DNA of 64,000 nucleotides from Sisyra terminalis (lineage: Eukaryota > Arthropoda > Insecta > Neuroptera > Sisyridae). The stretch lies in NCBI GenBank assembly GCA_958496175.1, contig OY292277.1, forward strand, positions 52,401,050-52,465,049, in the 5' to 3' direction. Of this stretch, positions 44,446 to 58,009 are shown piece after piece. The notes under the pieces are model-generated. The model ran no database searches, was not told the DNA's origin, and saw only the letters and a program-made list of their open reading frames with translations. Every line of letters starts with the position of its first letter. Position 1 is the first letter of the stretch. Made by a program: the position numbers and the translations under genes.

Positions 44446-45687
44446 ACTAGCTGATCTCCACGACTTCGTCTGCGTAACGTAGGTCTAAATTATATTTTCT
44501 TTTAGATTTGCTATTAGTAGTGGACTATGAAAATTTTTATTTTTCTTATTTCTTTTATGAAAAAAATAATCATACTTAAAAACACTATTTTGTCAACTTT
44601 TAAAAGACACATTTAATAAACTGTTGCTTATAATAAAATGTTTGTATATAATGGTCAATTAATTTTCAAAAATATTTATAAATATCTAAAAAGAGTATGT
44701 CCAATTGCGTATACCTACGGTAGGTATACCTATCGTGAACCAAATAATCCAGAAATCAATCAGTATCTATACATAAAAAAATATCGTCAAGTTCAATAAA
44801 CTCAGTCTTAATTATGACTTAAAACAGTAAAAAATCATCAAAACAGTCGCGTCAAAATAACAGAAGTAAAGGGTCTAGATTTAGAATATTAGTAGAAATC
44901 CCCTTTCATTGTCTCGATTCCCGAATGGACCTTTATCTCAAAACTATTACACTACTGCAATGTACAAAACTACTACGAAATTAAAATTTGTTCAATTTCA
45001 CGAAACCCAGTTCCTCCATAATCAATTATAACCATTGGGTATCTATGCAATTACACCGGCACACAAAAAAAAAGTGCTCTGTACTTTTGACCGGACCTAC
45101 ATAAATCTACGTATTTTGACCCCCTGAACACGAATCCGGGGTCGGTTTGACTCGTACACCCTCAAAAATTCGAGAAAACTTTAAAAAACCGAAAAAAATT
45201 GTTAAAATCGGCAGTTTTGGTGACATAAAAAATTTTTTGAACTAAACCGAGCATGATTTTCATGTTTTTTGATCCGCTGAATACAAATTCGAAGTTTATG
45301 TAGATCATAAGCCGTTTTTATTGTAAGAAAATTGCCTGCTTTGCTTATTTTCTAACTTTAAATTACCTCTTCAATGATATATAACTCGCGTGTCTAAAGT
45401 AAAATTTTTTTGTTTCATCCCTACGAAATACCGTCCCTTATTATTTTTAATAGATGATAAGTAGTCTAATGTGAGTGGAAAATTGTGTTGTATCTTAATA
45501 CCAAATTTCATTAAATTCGGTTGTTCTGTTCTTTAGTTAAATCGGGACACACAGACAGACAGACAAAAATTTTACAAATGTTAAATTTGGAATAAGGGCC
45601 TCTTAAAATAAATATTTATTTTTAAAATTATGTTCAAAATCGAAATGTACAGACGGACGTAAGAATTTTATAAATAAGTATAGATTA
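44446..45687 (+). mobile_element. Interspersed repeat of a common insect type (non-autonomous)
   Basis: It starts ACTAGCTGATCTCCACGACT then TCGTCTGCG, and ends AATTTTATAAATAAGTATAG. Near 45500-45585 it has CCAAATTTCATTAAATTCGG and a (ACAG)n-like tract, ACACACAGACAGACAGACA. From memory, this set of landmarks marks a very common non-autonomous repeat in insect genomes whose superfamily I cannot fix. A middle segment (45080-45310) contains two related subunits, TGACCCCCTGAACACGAATC and TGATCCGCTGAATACAAATT, and may be a separate insertion. Confidence 0.6.
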
Positions 45688-45699
45688 GCTTCCGATTTC

Positions 45700-48600
45700 A
45701 ACCAAGCATTCAATGATTTTTAAACTTTTTATTGGCAAAACTTTCCATCTAATTGCTAATTATCAATGGAGACAATTCGTTCGGGTTCAACACTGATCAT
45801 TAATCCATATCCAGAATCAAATAAATTGCCTTGAAACTTTCAAAATCGCAAACAACACAAAGTTATGAACCAACTAACAAGCAAATTTGGCATTCAACAT
45901 AGTTTCAAAACCACAACAAAATAATTAAATTAATTCTAAACTCATTGTACTTGAATCCACATTCACACACAAATACCTCCACCCCAATACATCTGTCTAT
46001 CGTCTCCCGTTTTACTATCCCGGATAAATTTCGCCCGTTGCAAAAATAAAAGAATTTATGGCAACGATTTAACAGTCAACATAATATCGTCCTTTTGCAC
46101 TTAATGAAAAGTACAACGGTTTGGGAACTTAGTTGCTTGAGACTGGCCGATTGTAATGTCCAAACAAATTGCGGTTACTTTAATTAAAACATTCCACTTT
46201 GTAAATGTTGTAAACATTAAATCGAGTGTAATGTCGCCTCTTATGTTCGTATGTATGTGTGTTGTGTGTTTTACAAGTGTTGTGTTTATGAACTTAATAA
46301 AATATTAATGTTGGACAATGCGCTCCGTTTTAAATTACAACCAAAAATGTCTCAATTATCAAATTTCTGATGTTAATATGGTCTCATATTTTCATTAAAT
46401 TATTAATTAACGCTCCTTATTTTCGACGTTAAAGCTCTCACATTAAAATTAAATGGCTCTTAGTTGGTTTTTGATGTGGTTATATAAACATAACTTAAAG
46501 CTTTGACAAAAAATGCTTCATAAATACTGTAAGATAAATTTAAAAACTTAAAGCTCTGTGCTTTTCCAAACTTCAAGAAAAACAACCAAGTGCAAAAGTT
46601 AGTTTAGTAGAAGAATTGGGGTAGTAAAATATAACAGATCGGATTAAATATAATGTCCAAAAGATACTTAAGATAATAATTGCAGAAATCAGTTTAATAT
46701 TTAATTGTCAATGACGAAAATTTTGAGGAAAAAATGAAGGAATTCCACCAAAAATTTTCATGTAACGTTGGTTGCCAAGAATAAGAAGAATATTACTCTT
46801 TTACTATAAAAATTTATCAGATCTATGATTTTAGAGCCTAAATCCTAACTCTCAAAATCCTCGAGTTTGATAAAAAAGTATGGCTTGAACATTTCATAGA
46901 AGTAAACTTAGTTTTCCTTAGAGTTTTCCAATTATAACTCCCGAGAGTGCAACTGCCACGAAACTGGAAAAATACATATGCACATTTTAGGGCAGTCGTA
47001 CACACTTAAGGAAATATGCACCAAAATTAATTTATTTAGCTGGAATATTTAGTCTAAACAACAGCTTCATGATACAGCCAAGCTATATTTCTGGATCAAA
47101 ATCAAAATGTGGAATTTATAAAGTTAAGATTAAGGATTCAGCTCTTTATGAAATCTGATAACTTTTAAAATGTGAAAATATTACGAGTTTGGCAATCAAT
47201 TTTACTTGGATTGATTTTGATATTAATAAAAGTCTTTAAATGCATCAAATTCTTGTTTTTCTATTTTTTTTTCGAACAGTAATTCTTATGAATCTGCTAC
47301 AAATGTGATAGAAGAGACGAAAATAAAGCAACAGTTTAATGGAGGAACTCAAATAATTAGAGCAAAATATCTCTGTAAAAATATAAATGAAAGGTCAAAG
47401 TCGAAATAAACCTTTAAAATTAAAATTGTTTTTCCTCAAAATTAAAAAGTATCTAAAAAAATTAAAAAAAATCGTTAAGCCTAGTAATGAACCGGCAATA
47501 TTAGCAAAGAAACTATTAAAATTCTTTTTGGCTCATTTTATAGCTCTGTGTTTTCCAATGTATGGTACCAGGGTTTCAAAGTATACGAAAATAGTTTATT
47601 GATGAATTGTGCTACAAGATCTATTAACAGCGGTCGGATTTGGATCAGTGGTCGCAAGAGATGATTTGCAAGGAAATGAGAATTATACTTTTATAAATAT
47701 ACATATTTAATAATAAAGAAATCCTTTTAGTGGTTCATTGTATTTAAATTTTGAATTAAAGGTTCTTGAGGTCAAAAAACGAGCACTTTGGGCGACATTG
47801 TCCCATAAAAATTTTTTTGTCCCTCAAAAATTTATATAAGAAATTCAAAAGTGTCAAAGTTTGAGATGCATTGCGTTAGTGTTTCAAAAAGTTTGGGTTC
47901 ATTTGTTTACTACAAAAAAGAGAGTTCTTTAAAAGCTTGTTCTAGTAAAATGGATTATGAAAATTATAAAAATTAGTTCTTTTAAGTTAGATAACAAATT
48001 GGTTTTCCCTTTTTGTTCATAAGTTTTATGTTTTTTTAGAAGTATGCAATAATAAAGTCGAACTAGATTAATTTGCTGACTTTTAAAAGTAATATTGTGT
48101 AAAGTTGTTTTGAAGTGCGTTGGGGAATTATTAGAAAAAAAGGGATTCCTCTATGCTTATAACTAGGTGTTGTAGATATTTCTATAAGACTTTTATACAT
48201 GTGGAATGAATTTTGACACAATTTTCTATATTTTCATTGAAATATTTTGCTTAGATTCCTCCCAAATTTTTATGATTTTGGTATCGATCGACGTGAAATA
48301 TTTTGAAGAATGCATCGCTATTTTTTCAATAAAAAATTATTTCTATGAAAAGAGGTATCACGAGCTGATTGCGGTTATGCATAACTTTCTCTATTTACCC
48401 TGTGTTAAGTCGTTCAAAATTACGCAACTTTACGATGTATTTATTCCATTATAAGCTCCAAATCGACTTGAAATTTTACAGGCATGGCTTTAATAGTTGT
48501 ATACCTGTCGTAATAATTTCAATTCAAAACGAAAAAATACACTTACTTGAGCTTTTGTTCAAAATAATATTTATAATCTAATTATATAAATTGCATAAAT

Positions 48601-51600
48601 TATTTAAAGTTTTTACAATTGTAAAATTTGTACATTATATTACAATTGTATAGAATACATATAGTTTCCAGCAAAATTAAAAATTTAATATTTTTATAAA
48701 AAATTAAATTAATTCCAACATTTATAAAGACCATTATTGAGAACACCACTATCAAAGATACTTTGGGAAACTATTTAGATAGTAGATAACTTTATTTCTT
48801 TAAAAGTAATCGACTAAGCTACTTTAAATGTATTAAAAAGGGAACTAAGGACTAATAAACTAGGAACTAAGAAGTACTTAGCTAAAATAACATTTTATTA
48901 CACTTAAAAGATATTTTTCAACTACTTTGTATACTATGTAAATACTAAATCTTGAAACAAATTAATTTGAGTTTGATATTCTGAAAATGAATTTTTAATC
49001 TTTATAAAGTTAGCAAAGAAAAGAAAGTACCTTTATCTTCAGTAAAACCGAATGTCTAAGCTTTTGTTAGCACAATTACAAAAAATGTTAAAGAGAAAAC
49101 CATAAAAGCATAAAGTTAACATTGTTTTGTATTACCAGATAGTCAGGTATCCCATTTTAATATTTGCTGCATTATTTATGGTTCCTTTTTGTTATATAAG
49201 ATATTTTTTTCGCATATAACTTTATTTTAGTTATCTAAAATACAAGACACTGTTTGCCAAACAATAACAGAACTAAGATAGAATAACAAAGATACCTTAT
49301 AGAAAATAATAGTTACTAAGATATTTTTTTCGGATAGTACTAGTTGAGGCTATAGGGTAGGGGATGAACTGTGGCCGTATGTAGGGCCTCATTGGTAGGA
49401 AATTTAATTTGAATTTGGTTCCAAGGAAATGTAGAAATCAACAATTTTTGAAATTTCCTCTAATATATTGAACTTCAATTGAGAGGTTTACAAATCTGAA
49501 TATTTTAATCATCAAAATTTGAACTGAAAATAAATTGTAGGTTGTTATCGATAGGGGTAAAAAGTTATCTTTTTTGGGAAAACACTGCTCTAGATGAGAT
49601 AAACGTACAACAGTAGCAACTTCATAAAAAGCAATTTCAACTCCTACATAAAAGTTAGAAAAATCATTGCCATTTACTTTGAAAAAAATTTACGGGAAAA
49701 TCATTTTTTTTTTGAGAGAAAATTGAAGATTAAAAAAATACTTAAGCTTACTTTTTTCACCTCCGAAATGCTACTGAAGGGTTATTTAACCGAATAATCG
49801 TGTGTCATTTAGAAAAAAAAACGGCTTTTTATTAATACAAATGAGGTAAATCTTTTCTGGTATCAAAAGTCATCTTTTTTTATTTGTAGCTTTGATTGCT
49901 TCTTCTTTACAGAAATTCAATGGTAGAAATTAAAAATTTTTAAGTATTTTTTTTTCTTTGGGTTTGTTTCCAAATTCTAGACAACAAACCAATTATAAGA
50001 CTATCAGGAAGTACTCTTATGGAGTAAATGATGAAATAAACCTAGGTCAAGTATTAATAATATAAAACTTGAGGAAATAAAACGTGCAATATATATTACG
50101 TTTGGAAACTTTATCTTATCCTAAAAATTTGAGCTCTCCTATTGTATTTAATTCTATGCAGTGAAGACTTGAAAATATGACGCAACACTTCCAGAAAAGG
50201 AAGTTCTGATTCTTCCAGATATTATGAAAAATAACTTTTAATTCCAAGTTAAATCTTATTTCTTAAATTAATAATTTCATGTGAAGCAACAATAAGTATA
50301 TTTAGCTGTTTATATTTGGCTCTTTTTTCTTAAACAAACCATTTTAAAAACGGAAGTAATTTATGGGCCAAGTTGAACCAACCAAACAAAAAATATGCTA
50401 ATTATTTGAAATAAATTAAGAAATAAGTGAAAAATTCCCATTCGACAAAAGCTTCATTAAATCATTACGCGCTACAACATTTATCTTTCTTATTGTCTCT
50501 GAAACGGCCTAAAATAATAATATATCTGCAAGTTTTCCAACAAGACAATGTGTAAAGTGAGGGCGTATCGATTACAAACCGCTGGCCTTATATTTATATT
50601 GTGTGCTTAATGTAATATTAATCCCACACAATTTCCAGTAGCATAAATCACGAAAGGATATTACTATGGTGGTTGGTATACACGAGGAAGATGGTTGCTC
50701 GCACCAAAGTCTAGGATTGCCCGTGAAATACGGCCCCGTCACACGGCCCTCACGAAATTGACGTTGACGGTAATCAACGCGCATTTCGTAAACAAAGAAA
50801 CACTGAATAATTTCCACTTTCCAGTGCGATATTACCATTTGTTTGTCTTCTTTTCTGCTGTGAAAAGGAAAAATATTTCGAACGAACGCGTTTTTCTCTC
50901 GTACATTCATTCTGCCACTTTGTCAGTGAGTCGTTTTATAAATATCAATTTAGTTAAAAAGGAAAATTAAAGAAAGATAAATAATTTCATGTCATGTTAA
51001 TAAATATGTACGGGTATAAAACACACACACATATAACCACAATGTCCAACTATATGTTTCGAACCTCCCGTTTTGAAAAACACGTTTTTTTTTTTTTTTT
51101 ATTTGATGTTCTTTGGCCTCTGTGTCAAGTCTATGGTGGATGATATGTCTTCCGTCCATGTTTAGACTTTTGTTCTTATTGTAAATTATAACCAGCCATA
51201 AAATTGTTGAAGAAGTTAATTACATTGTCCACCGATTGGTGAGAAACGATATTTTTTCGATTTTATCGAATGGTATTTCTGCTCATTATATCTCGGTCTT
51301 TACATACCAATTATATTGAAGCTTGACAAGAAAAAACATATATGATAATCTGGTAATAACTTTTCGATTATTTATTAAATGATCCGATTAAATCTTGTAC
51401 TAATTGGTAATTATACATACTAATAATAACATTGAACATTATTTTAAAACAAACACTCGTAAATCTATTTAATTATCACGTGCATTAGCTCCACATGGCT
51501 CAACGACCATAAAAGCTTAGAGAACAGTTTTGTCCTTTTTTTGAAACAATGAAAATAACCCACCTCCGTCTTAATGAAAGCAAATTAAAAAGTTTACAAA

Positions 51601-52690
51601 ACATTTTCCAATTAAATTTGTACATTTTTCCGTGAGATTTTTATCAATTCTTCTAAAGCACTTACCATTTTCATACTATTTCCTCTTTTACAATCTAAGT
51701 TTGTTTTAAACTTTACTTTTGAGGAAGTATTGTCATTTTTCATCAATTGTATATAAATCACACGTTTTATGAAATCAGAATGAATAAATTCATATGCATC
51801 AAGTATTAAGTACCAAATCTACTGAATTTCTAAATAAATTTTTAAAAAAAATTACATTTACTATCATTTTCTTCCTATTATGATATATTTTCATCTCATA
51901 AATTTCTTAATTTGGTATCCAAGGTATTAAGTTTTTAATATTCATTCTTTGTAAACCATTTTCAAAAGTATAAAGTTTTCCAGGAACTTACTTTCCTCTT
52001 TAGTACTTGAAATATTTTTTTTAATTTTCTTAAACTTTTAGTTTCTGTCCAATGTGTGACTAATACTTCAATCGTTCTTTGTAACAATTGACTCAATTTT
52101 TTAATGATAATCTACTACTTATATCATCGAATTGACCCTCAAACTTTAATTAAGTCCTTTAATTGTTCCTGTTTCAAGACCTATTATTTTCATTTCTCGG
52201 AAACTATACTTTCTTCAGCACCTTTAATATTACCTCTTTTAAGTAATTAAAAACACCAAATGTAAAGTTTGGGAAGTAAAACTTAGAAAAAGCCAAACAA
52301 TGTTTTAGATTAGAGAAGAAAAACTCATTATTTTTACATTCATATCATGATATTATTTAACATAAGAACAACCCCTTCTTTAAACTCGAATACATGTTAT
52401 TTTTTCAATTACTAATTGGTAGTTCCAAAAAAACTTTTATAGCCATTTAGACAAAACAAAACTTTATTTTGGGCAAGAAACTAACACGCCTAATATCCAC
52501 AAGCATAAATTAAATTCAGTATTTTGTGATCAAGAACGTTTGCCGTAGGCAAAACAAAAGACAATCGGTTGATTATCAACTCTAAACTATAAGAAATATC
52601 AATGAAAACCTCTACATCAATTTCCTGAAACTTATGTCGGGTAATCAAAGTCCTGTAAAGTTTGAGATTGTCCTAATTGAAGACAATTTT
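45700..52690. other. Long AT-rich stretch with no recognised gene
   Basis: No supported coding sequence. A GC-richer patch at 50480-50900 holds overlapping open frames on both strands (50572-50910 minus, 50695-50970 plus), neither with a domain. A poly-T tract lies at about 51086-51101 and a short (CA)n at 51023-51031. Open frames at 47387-47602 and 48206-48581 are low-complexity. Confidence 0.5.
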
Positions 52691-52709
52691 TCTACCTTTT
52701 TATTTTCTC

Positions 52710-53290
52710 CTGCTAATCCACTTACATTACATTCTCAACCCCTAAAAGCATTTGGTTCCTTTAGGGATGAATAGTGTCATAAACTGCCAAAAAAAATATC
52801 CGTAAATACTTGGATAGATTAAAAATAATTTAGACAGACGATTTGTATCGACAGCTCATATAAAAAGAACTAAAGAACTGCATAATAAAAAGCACAAGAA
52901 AATGGATTGGCTAATGGGAAAACCATCTTTATTGTTAGAAAAAAAACAAACTCCTTATTTATAAGGTTATACTGAAGCCTTTCAGGACCTATGGCATCCA
53001 ATTCTGGTATACTACATCTAATTTTAACGTTGAGATTCTTCAGAGAGTCCAATCAAAAACATTCCTTCAAATAATCAATTAATGCTGCTAGGTATAACAA
53101 TACAAAAATTCATGATAGCACAGAAACATCAACAATAAGGTAAGAAATTAAAAACTATTGCAGAAAGTATCCGGAAAAGCTATAATTGTCCCATAAAAGC
53201 TCCTAATAACTAAGCAGTAAATCGAGTAAATAATAACAAGACCAAAAGTAGACTTCAAAGATGTAACCCTTTAGACCTTTCTAATAGTTT
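52710..53290 (+). pseudogene. Decayed Jockey-type LINE fragment
   Basis: In broken frames the plus strand shows NKLLIYKVILKP-like sequence (about 52938-52980), then FNVEILQRVQSKTFLQIIN (about 53020-53078) and EIKNYCRKYPEKL (about 53135-53180). These correspond to the C-terminal region of the Jockey copy at 42779-43138. Stops and shifts are frequent, so it is much older than that copy. A second partial match to its first part recurs at 53345-53410. Confidence 0.75.
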
Positions 53291-53344
53291 TCAGAACTAG
53301 AAAAACCAAAAAAATATAATAATAACCAGGGAGAGTCCTCTGGA

Positions 53345-53410
53345 ACTGCTATGGGATAACCATCTTTATTGTTGGTGAAAAACAAACTTCATATTTATAA
53401 GGTAATACTG
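53345..53410 (+). pseudogene. Small repeat of the Jockey fragment
   Basis: GGATAACCATCTTTATTGTT and CATATTTATAAGGT(A)ATACTG closely match 52917-52972. It ends where the tandem repeat at 53412 begins, which suggests that the local duplication carried a piece of the LINE along. Confidence 0.6.
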
Positions 53411-53411
53411 G

Positions 53412-54190
53412 AGAGCTTTTGCCCCATTATTTTGTATCTAAAAGATGATTGAAAAATTCTGAGATATTTTATTCCAACTTTTGGCAATAGTTTGGCCTCA
53501 ATTTTAACTGTGAAATTGTTAATTAATTTTTAAATTAAAATTATCCTTTAGAACTATCAATAATTCAGGGTATTTCTTTAAAAAAAACCGAAGAACTTCT
53601 TAAGGTTGAGTCATACTTATCTCATATTCATAATTTGCAAAAATTATTTTGTTTAATTTTTTACGAAAATCTTTGATTTTTCAATGCAGTATCAAATTTA
53701 TTTTATAGATAGGCCATTTAAGTATAACTAATAATTAACTAATAACAAAATGAGTTAATAGAAGTTAAGTAAAAATTGATTTAAAAAATTCAGCAAATTA
53801 AATTTTTCGTGTTAAAAAGCACAAACTACTGAAAAAATAAAATAGATAAATTTCAAAATCTAGTCTTGTCATAAAGAGCTTTTGCCCCATAATTTTGAAT
53901 CTAAAAGCTGATAAAAAGATTCTGAGATATTTTATTCAAACTTTGAGTAATAGTTTGGCCTTAATCTTAACTATGAAACTGAAATTTTTTAAATTAAAAT
54001 TATCCTTTAGAACTATCAATAATTCAAGGTATTTCTTTAAAAAAAACGGAAGAACTTTTTAATCTTGAGCCATACTTTTCCTCATATTCATAATTTGCAA
54101 AATTATTTTCTTTAATTTTTCTACAAAAATCTTTGATTATTCAATGAAACATAAAATTTATTTATCGTTAGGTCATTGAAGTGCAACAAA
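53412..54190 (+). repeat. Tandem duplication, unit ~463 bp
   Basis: AGAGCTTTTGCCCCAT begins at 53412 and again at 53875. The next ~315 bp match closely, including AAATTATCCTTTAGAACTAT and TCATATTCATAATTTGCAAA (the latter split across small indels in one copy). The second copy is partial. No coding potential. Confidence 0.85.
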
Positions 54191-54199
54191 TATTTTTAA

Positions 54200-56200
54200 C
54201 AGAGAGCCAAACGATGAACTTTTGTAATGTCTTGTCCTGTATTTTGTTAATGTGATAAATGAAATATTTGAAATTTAAAAAGAAAAACGAATGTACTTAT
54301 TATAAAATCAAGAAATCTTTTAGATAATAAAAAATAATGATAACTTGTACTTGGTTATTATTAATGACTAATAAAAAGAAGACAAAATATTTATTAGTTT
54401 TAGCATAAATGGAATACCGGTAGGTAGATATTATAAACAATAATTTTACATCATTTTGAATATAAATTGGCTCAATATAATAGAGTTATATCGATGTTTA
54501 TTGTGATATTTAGACACGAGAGGCACATTTGTATGGATAATATGATGATTTTAATTAATCGAGACTGTCAATGTTGTCGGAATAGTTTTGATCTCAACGT
54601 GGCAAAGCGGTGTTTATTATAGGTCGCGGTGGTCCTGTCTTAGATTGACATAGTCAGTGGCAGACCCCCCAGGACTACCCTGTGTGACGTCCCTGCACCA
54701 TTCTCTCATAATACGACTTATCTATGTATCCACACATGTAATAACATAGCATAATGTAATAATTTCATTTTAACTATACATTAACAAAAAAAAAAAAAAA
54801 AATGTTTCACAAACAAGTCTTTAATTTGTCAAGAATTAAAAAAAAAGAAGAAATAAGATTCTTTAATACTTTAATAAGTTATAAGACAATAAATTTTCAC
54901 ATAAGACAACGTGGGTAAATAATATAATCGAGCCACCCACAGATTTCATCTTGTTAGCAATAAAATATGCACTTGTCTTGTATGGTGCAGCTTCAGTGAA
55001 AACGGTTAGTTATTTGGACTAGTCACAACAAAAGTGCATATGCCTACAAATGTGTTGCGATCCATTTAAGGCTTTCGATTTAATTGTTGCACAAAGTATG
55101 TCTAAGACATTTACCGTTAATAATACAGTCGAGAAATTAATTTGTATATGGATGGTAGTTCTATAAGCATCGAAAATTCATCAATAACTCATTAACTTGT
55201 AATGTTTTTTGATATAATGCAATCTTTTCTATGTTATTTTATCATAAAACTGATAAAATTAATTGATCATCGTTACTTTATATTATGCAATTTAATTTTA
55301 TTGAAGCGTTCTTATGGAAAAAGGGGTGGATAATAATCTGGAGGTTTTTTTGAATTATTTTATCTAAAATATACTTAAGATAAACATGCTGGCTGGATTT
55401 TACGGTGCGGTGGTCTAATAATAACGTTACCGTTCGCTTGGTTTATTTGTTTAAGATGAGGTATTTTTGAATTTTATTACACCCTATGGCAATTGGCCAA
55501 TAAAAATTTGACGTATAATTTTTGTAACCTTTGGTAATGAAATTCTATAATTTATTTCTAACTACTCAAAACGAATGATATATTTTTAAGCAGGGAAACT
55601 TTGAGACAAAGTTTAAAATATTTTTAACAATTCTTATTTTCCCAATAACTTACCAAGAGAAAATAGAAAATGACTTTGAATCTTTCCTTGAAACCAAAAT
55701 TTAAAGATCCATGGAAAAATTAGTTTATTTTTCTGGTTATAATTTCTAGTAAATTAAGATGAAAATCCCCGAATAATTATAAAAAATGAAGAAAAGTACC
55801 AATGAAGAATATGACTGATGGAGAAAATTCCTTTCAAAATATTTCAATTTGACTTTAGATTTTTTTTCCCCCCTTTTTTCATGTATTTGCAATCTATCCC
55901 TGGACAATGAGCAAATTTGATCTACGTCCACGCTCCATATTGACTCTATATTGAGTCAGGGTTGCAGCTTTTTTAAAAATAGCCTTTCGAACAATTTCGA
56001 CAGTGTGGGTAGCAAGCTGATTGGTCTATATGCCTTCGCGTCGTTTTCGGGCTTTCCTGGCTTGTGGATCATTATTATCTTTGTAATCTTCCAGTATGAT
56101 AGGAAATAACCTCTGACAATGATGGCATTGAAGATGAAGGCAAAGACTTTAGATGAACTTAAAATCTTTTCTTACAATCACAAACTCAGAAAACCAAAAT
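54200..56200. other. No recognised gene
   Basis: AT-rich DNA with a GC-richer patch at 54600-54710 (GGTCGCGGTGGTCCTGTC) and an A-run at 54785-54801. On the minus strand around 55925-56140 there is a stretch of more even composition, but I could not match it to a protein family with confidence. Confidence 0.45.
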
Positions 56201-56210
56201 TTCCATAGGG

Positions 56211-58005
56211 AGCTTTTGAAAAACAATAGTTCCTGGCTAAAACTTCCCCGAAAGTATGTGTTATACTATTTTTTTAAAATCATTTTTATGGGATATCAAA
56301 ATAATTTTTAATTGAATAGTGTAAGAACAAGGACTTGGGAATCTAATTTGAAACTGAAGCTCGAAATCATTGCCTAAAGATTATATTTTTTATAGTAGTT
56401 CTAATTCCTAGCAATTTTACAATGAAATCAGCCTTATGATTATTTAGTAAAGTATTTTTTGACCTTGCTTTTAAGGAAATATCAATTCCACAAAATTGCG
56501 TTTGAATTGATGTTTTACAATAGTAATTTTTTGATTGAAAAATAAAGAAAAAATGCCAATAAATTTTCAAACCTAGGACTGTAAATCGACCAATTATTTT
56601 AATAAATTGATTTCTATTTTTAAAGTTAATGATTTGTTGATTGAAAATATTGATTATTTCTTAAGTAGGACCCAAAATGAATATTTTTTTTGTAAATAAA
56701 ATAAATAGACAAACTTTTTAAATCAAAAAAATAACCACGCTCATTAACATCAACCTTTTGGCATCTAGGATACAAAATATTAAAGGCAAATCGATAAAAT
56801 TTGGGGAAAATATTTGAAATTTGAAATTCAGACATCATTTTTTTGCAGTTTGTAAAATCAAGTTGCAGCTAAAAAACATGAAAATCCATTGAAGCAGTTT
56901 TAAGAAGTGAAGCTATTATCCTACCGTTTTTTAATATTTTTTTCAGGGAAATTTCCTATTGAGAGTGGTTTTGCATTCTGATTTGCAGAATAATGCTTTT
57001 TTTGTTTGAATGTATAGTAATTTTTAGTTTTGTATTCCTATTCAGTTTACCATCGGATTTGGAAAAAATAATGGAAAATTTTTCAAAGGTTATATACCTA
57101 CAGGTAAAAAGAGCATTTGAAAACATATAGTTTCTGACTTAAACTTTTCCGAAAGCACGCGTTTTACTAATTTTTTAAAATCATTTCTATGGGAATTCAA
57201 AATATTTTTTATTTACATGGTATAAAAACAAGGATTTGGGAATCTAATTTGGAACTAAAGCTCGAATTCATCGCCTAAAGATTATGGTTTTTATAGTAGT
57301 TCTAATTCCTAGCGATTTTATAATGAAATCAGGCTTATGATTATTAAGTAAAGTATTTTTTGACCTTGCTTTTAAGGAAATATCAATTCCACAAAATTGC
57401 ATTTCTATTGATGCATTACAATACTAATTTTTTGATTGAAAAATAAAGAAAACATGCCAATTAGTTTTGAAATCCAGGGCTCTAAATCGACCAATAATTT
57501 TAATAAATTGATTTCTATTTTTAAAGTTAATGAATTGTTAATTGAAAATATTGATTATTTCATAAGAAGGACCCGAAATGTATTCTTTTTATAAATAAAA
57601 TAAATAGGCAAAGTTTTTAAATCAATAAAATAACCACGCTCATTAACATTAACATTTTGGCATCTAGGATGCAAAATTTTAAAACCCAATCAATAAAAAT
57701 TGGGCAAAATATTTGGAATTTGAATTTCAGACATCATATTTTAAAATTGTTGGCAATTATAAAATTTTGTTGCAGCTAGAAAATATGAAAATCCATTGAA
57801 GCAATCTTATGTAATGAAGCTATTATCCTATGGTTTTTTATTATTTTTTCCTGGAAGTTTGTAGTAGGTGGTTTTGCGTTCTGGTATGCAGGATAATGCC
57901 TTTTTTGTTCAAATATTCTAGTAATTTTTAGTTTTGTGTTCTTACTCGGTTTATCATCGGATGTGGAAAAAATAATGAAAAATTATAAAAAAAGTTATAT
58001 TAAGG
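56211..58005 (+). repeat. Tandem duplication, unit ~901 bp
   Basis: Copy 1 runs 56211-57111 and copy 2 runs 57112 to about 58005. Both contain AGTAGTTCTAATTCCTAGC, AAGTATTTTTTGACCTTGCT, TTAAGGAAATATCAATTCCA and ATAACCACGCTCATTAACAT in the same order. The copies differ by many substitutions and indels, so the event is old. The open frames here (56367-56570 and 56626-56838 minus) are not conserved between the copies. Confidence 0.88.
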
Positions 58006-58009
58006 TATT

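Noticed and set aside
50572..50970. Overlapping open frames on both strands as a host exon
   Set aside because: Neither has a recognisable domain or splice-site support, and both are likely due to locally higher GC.
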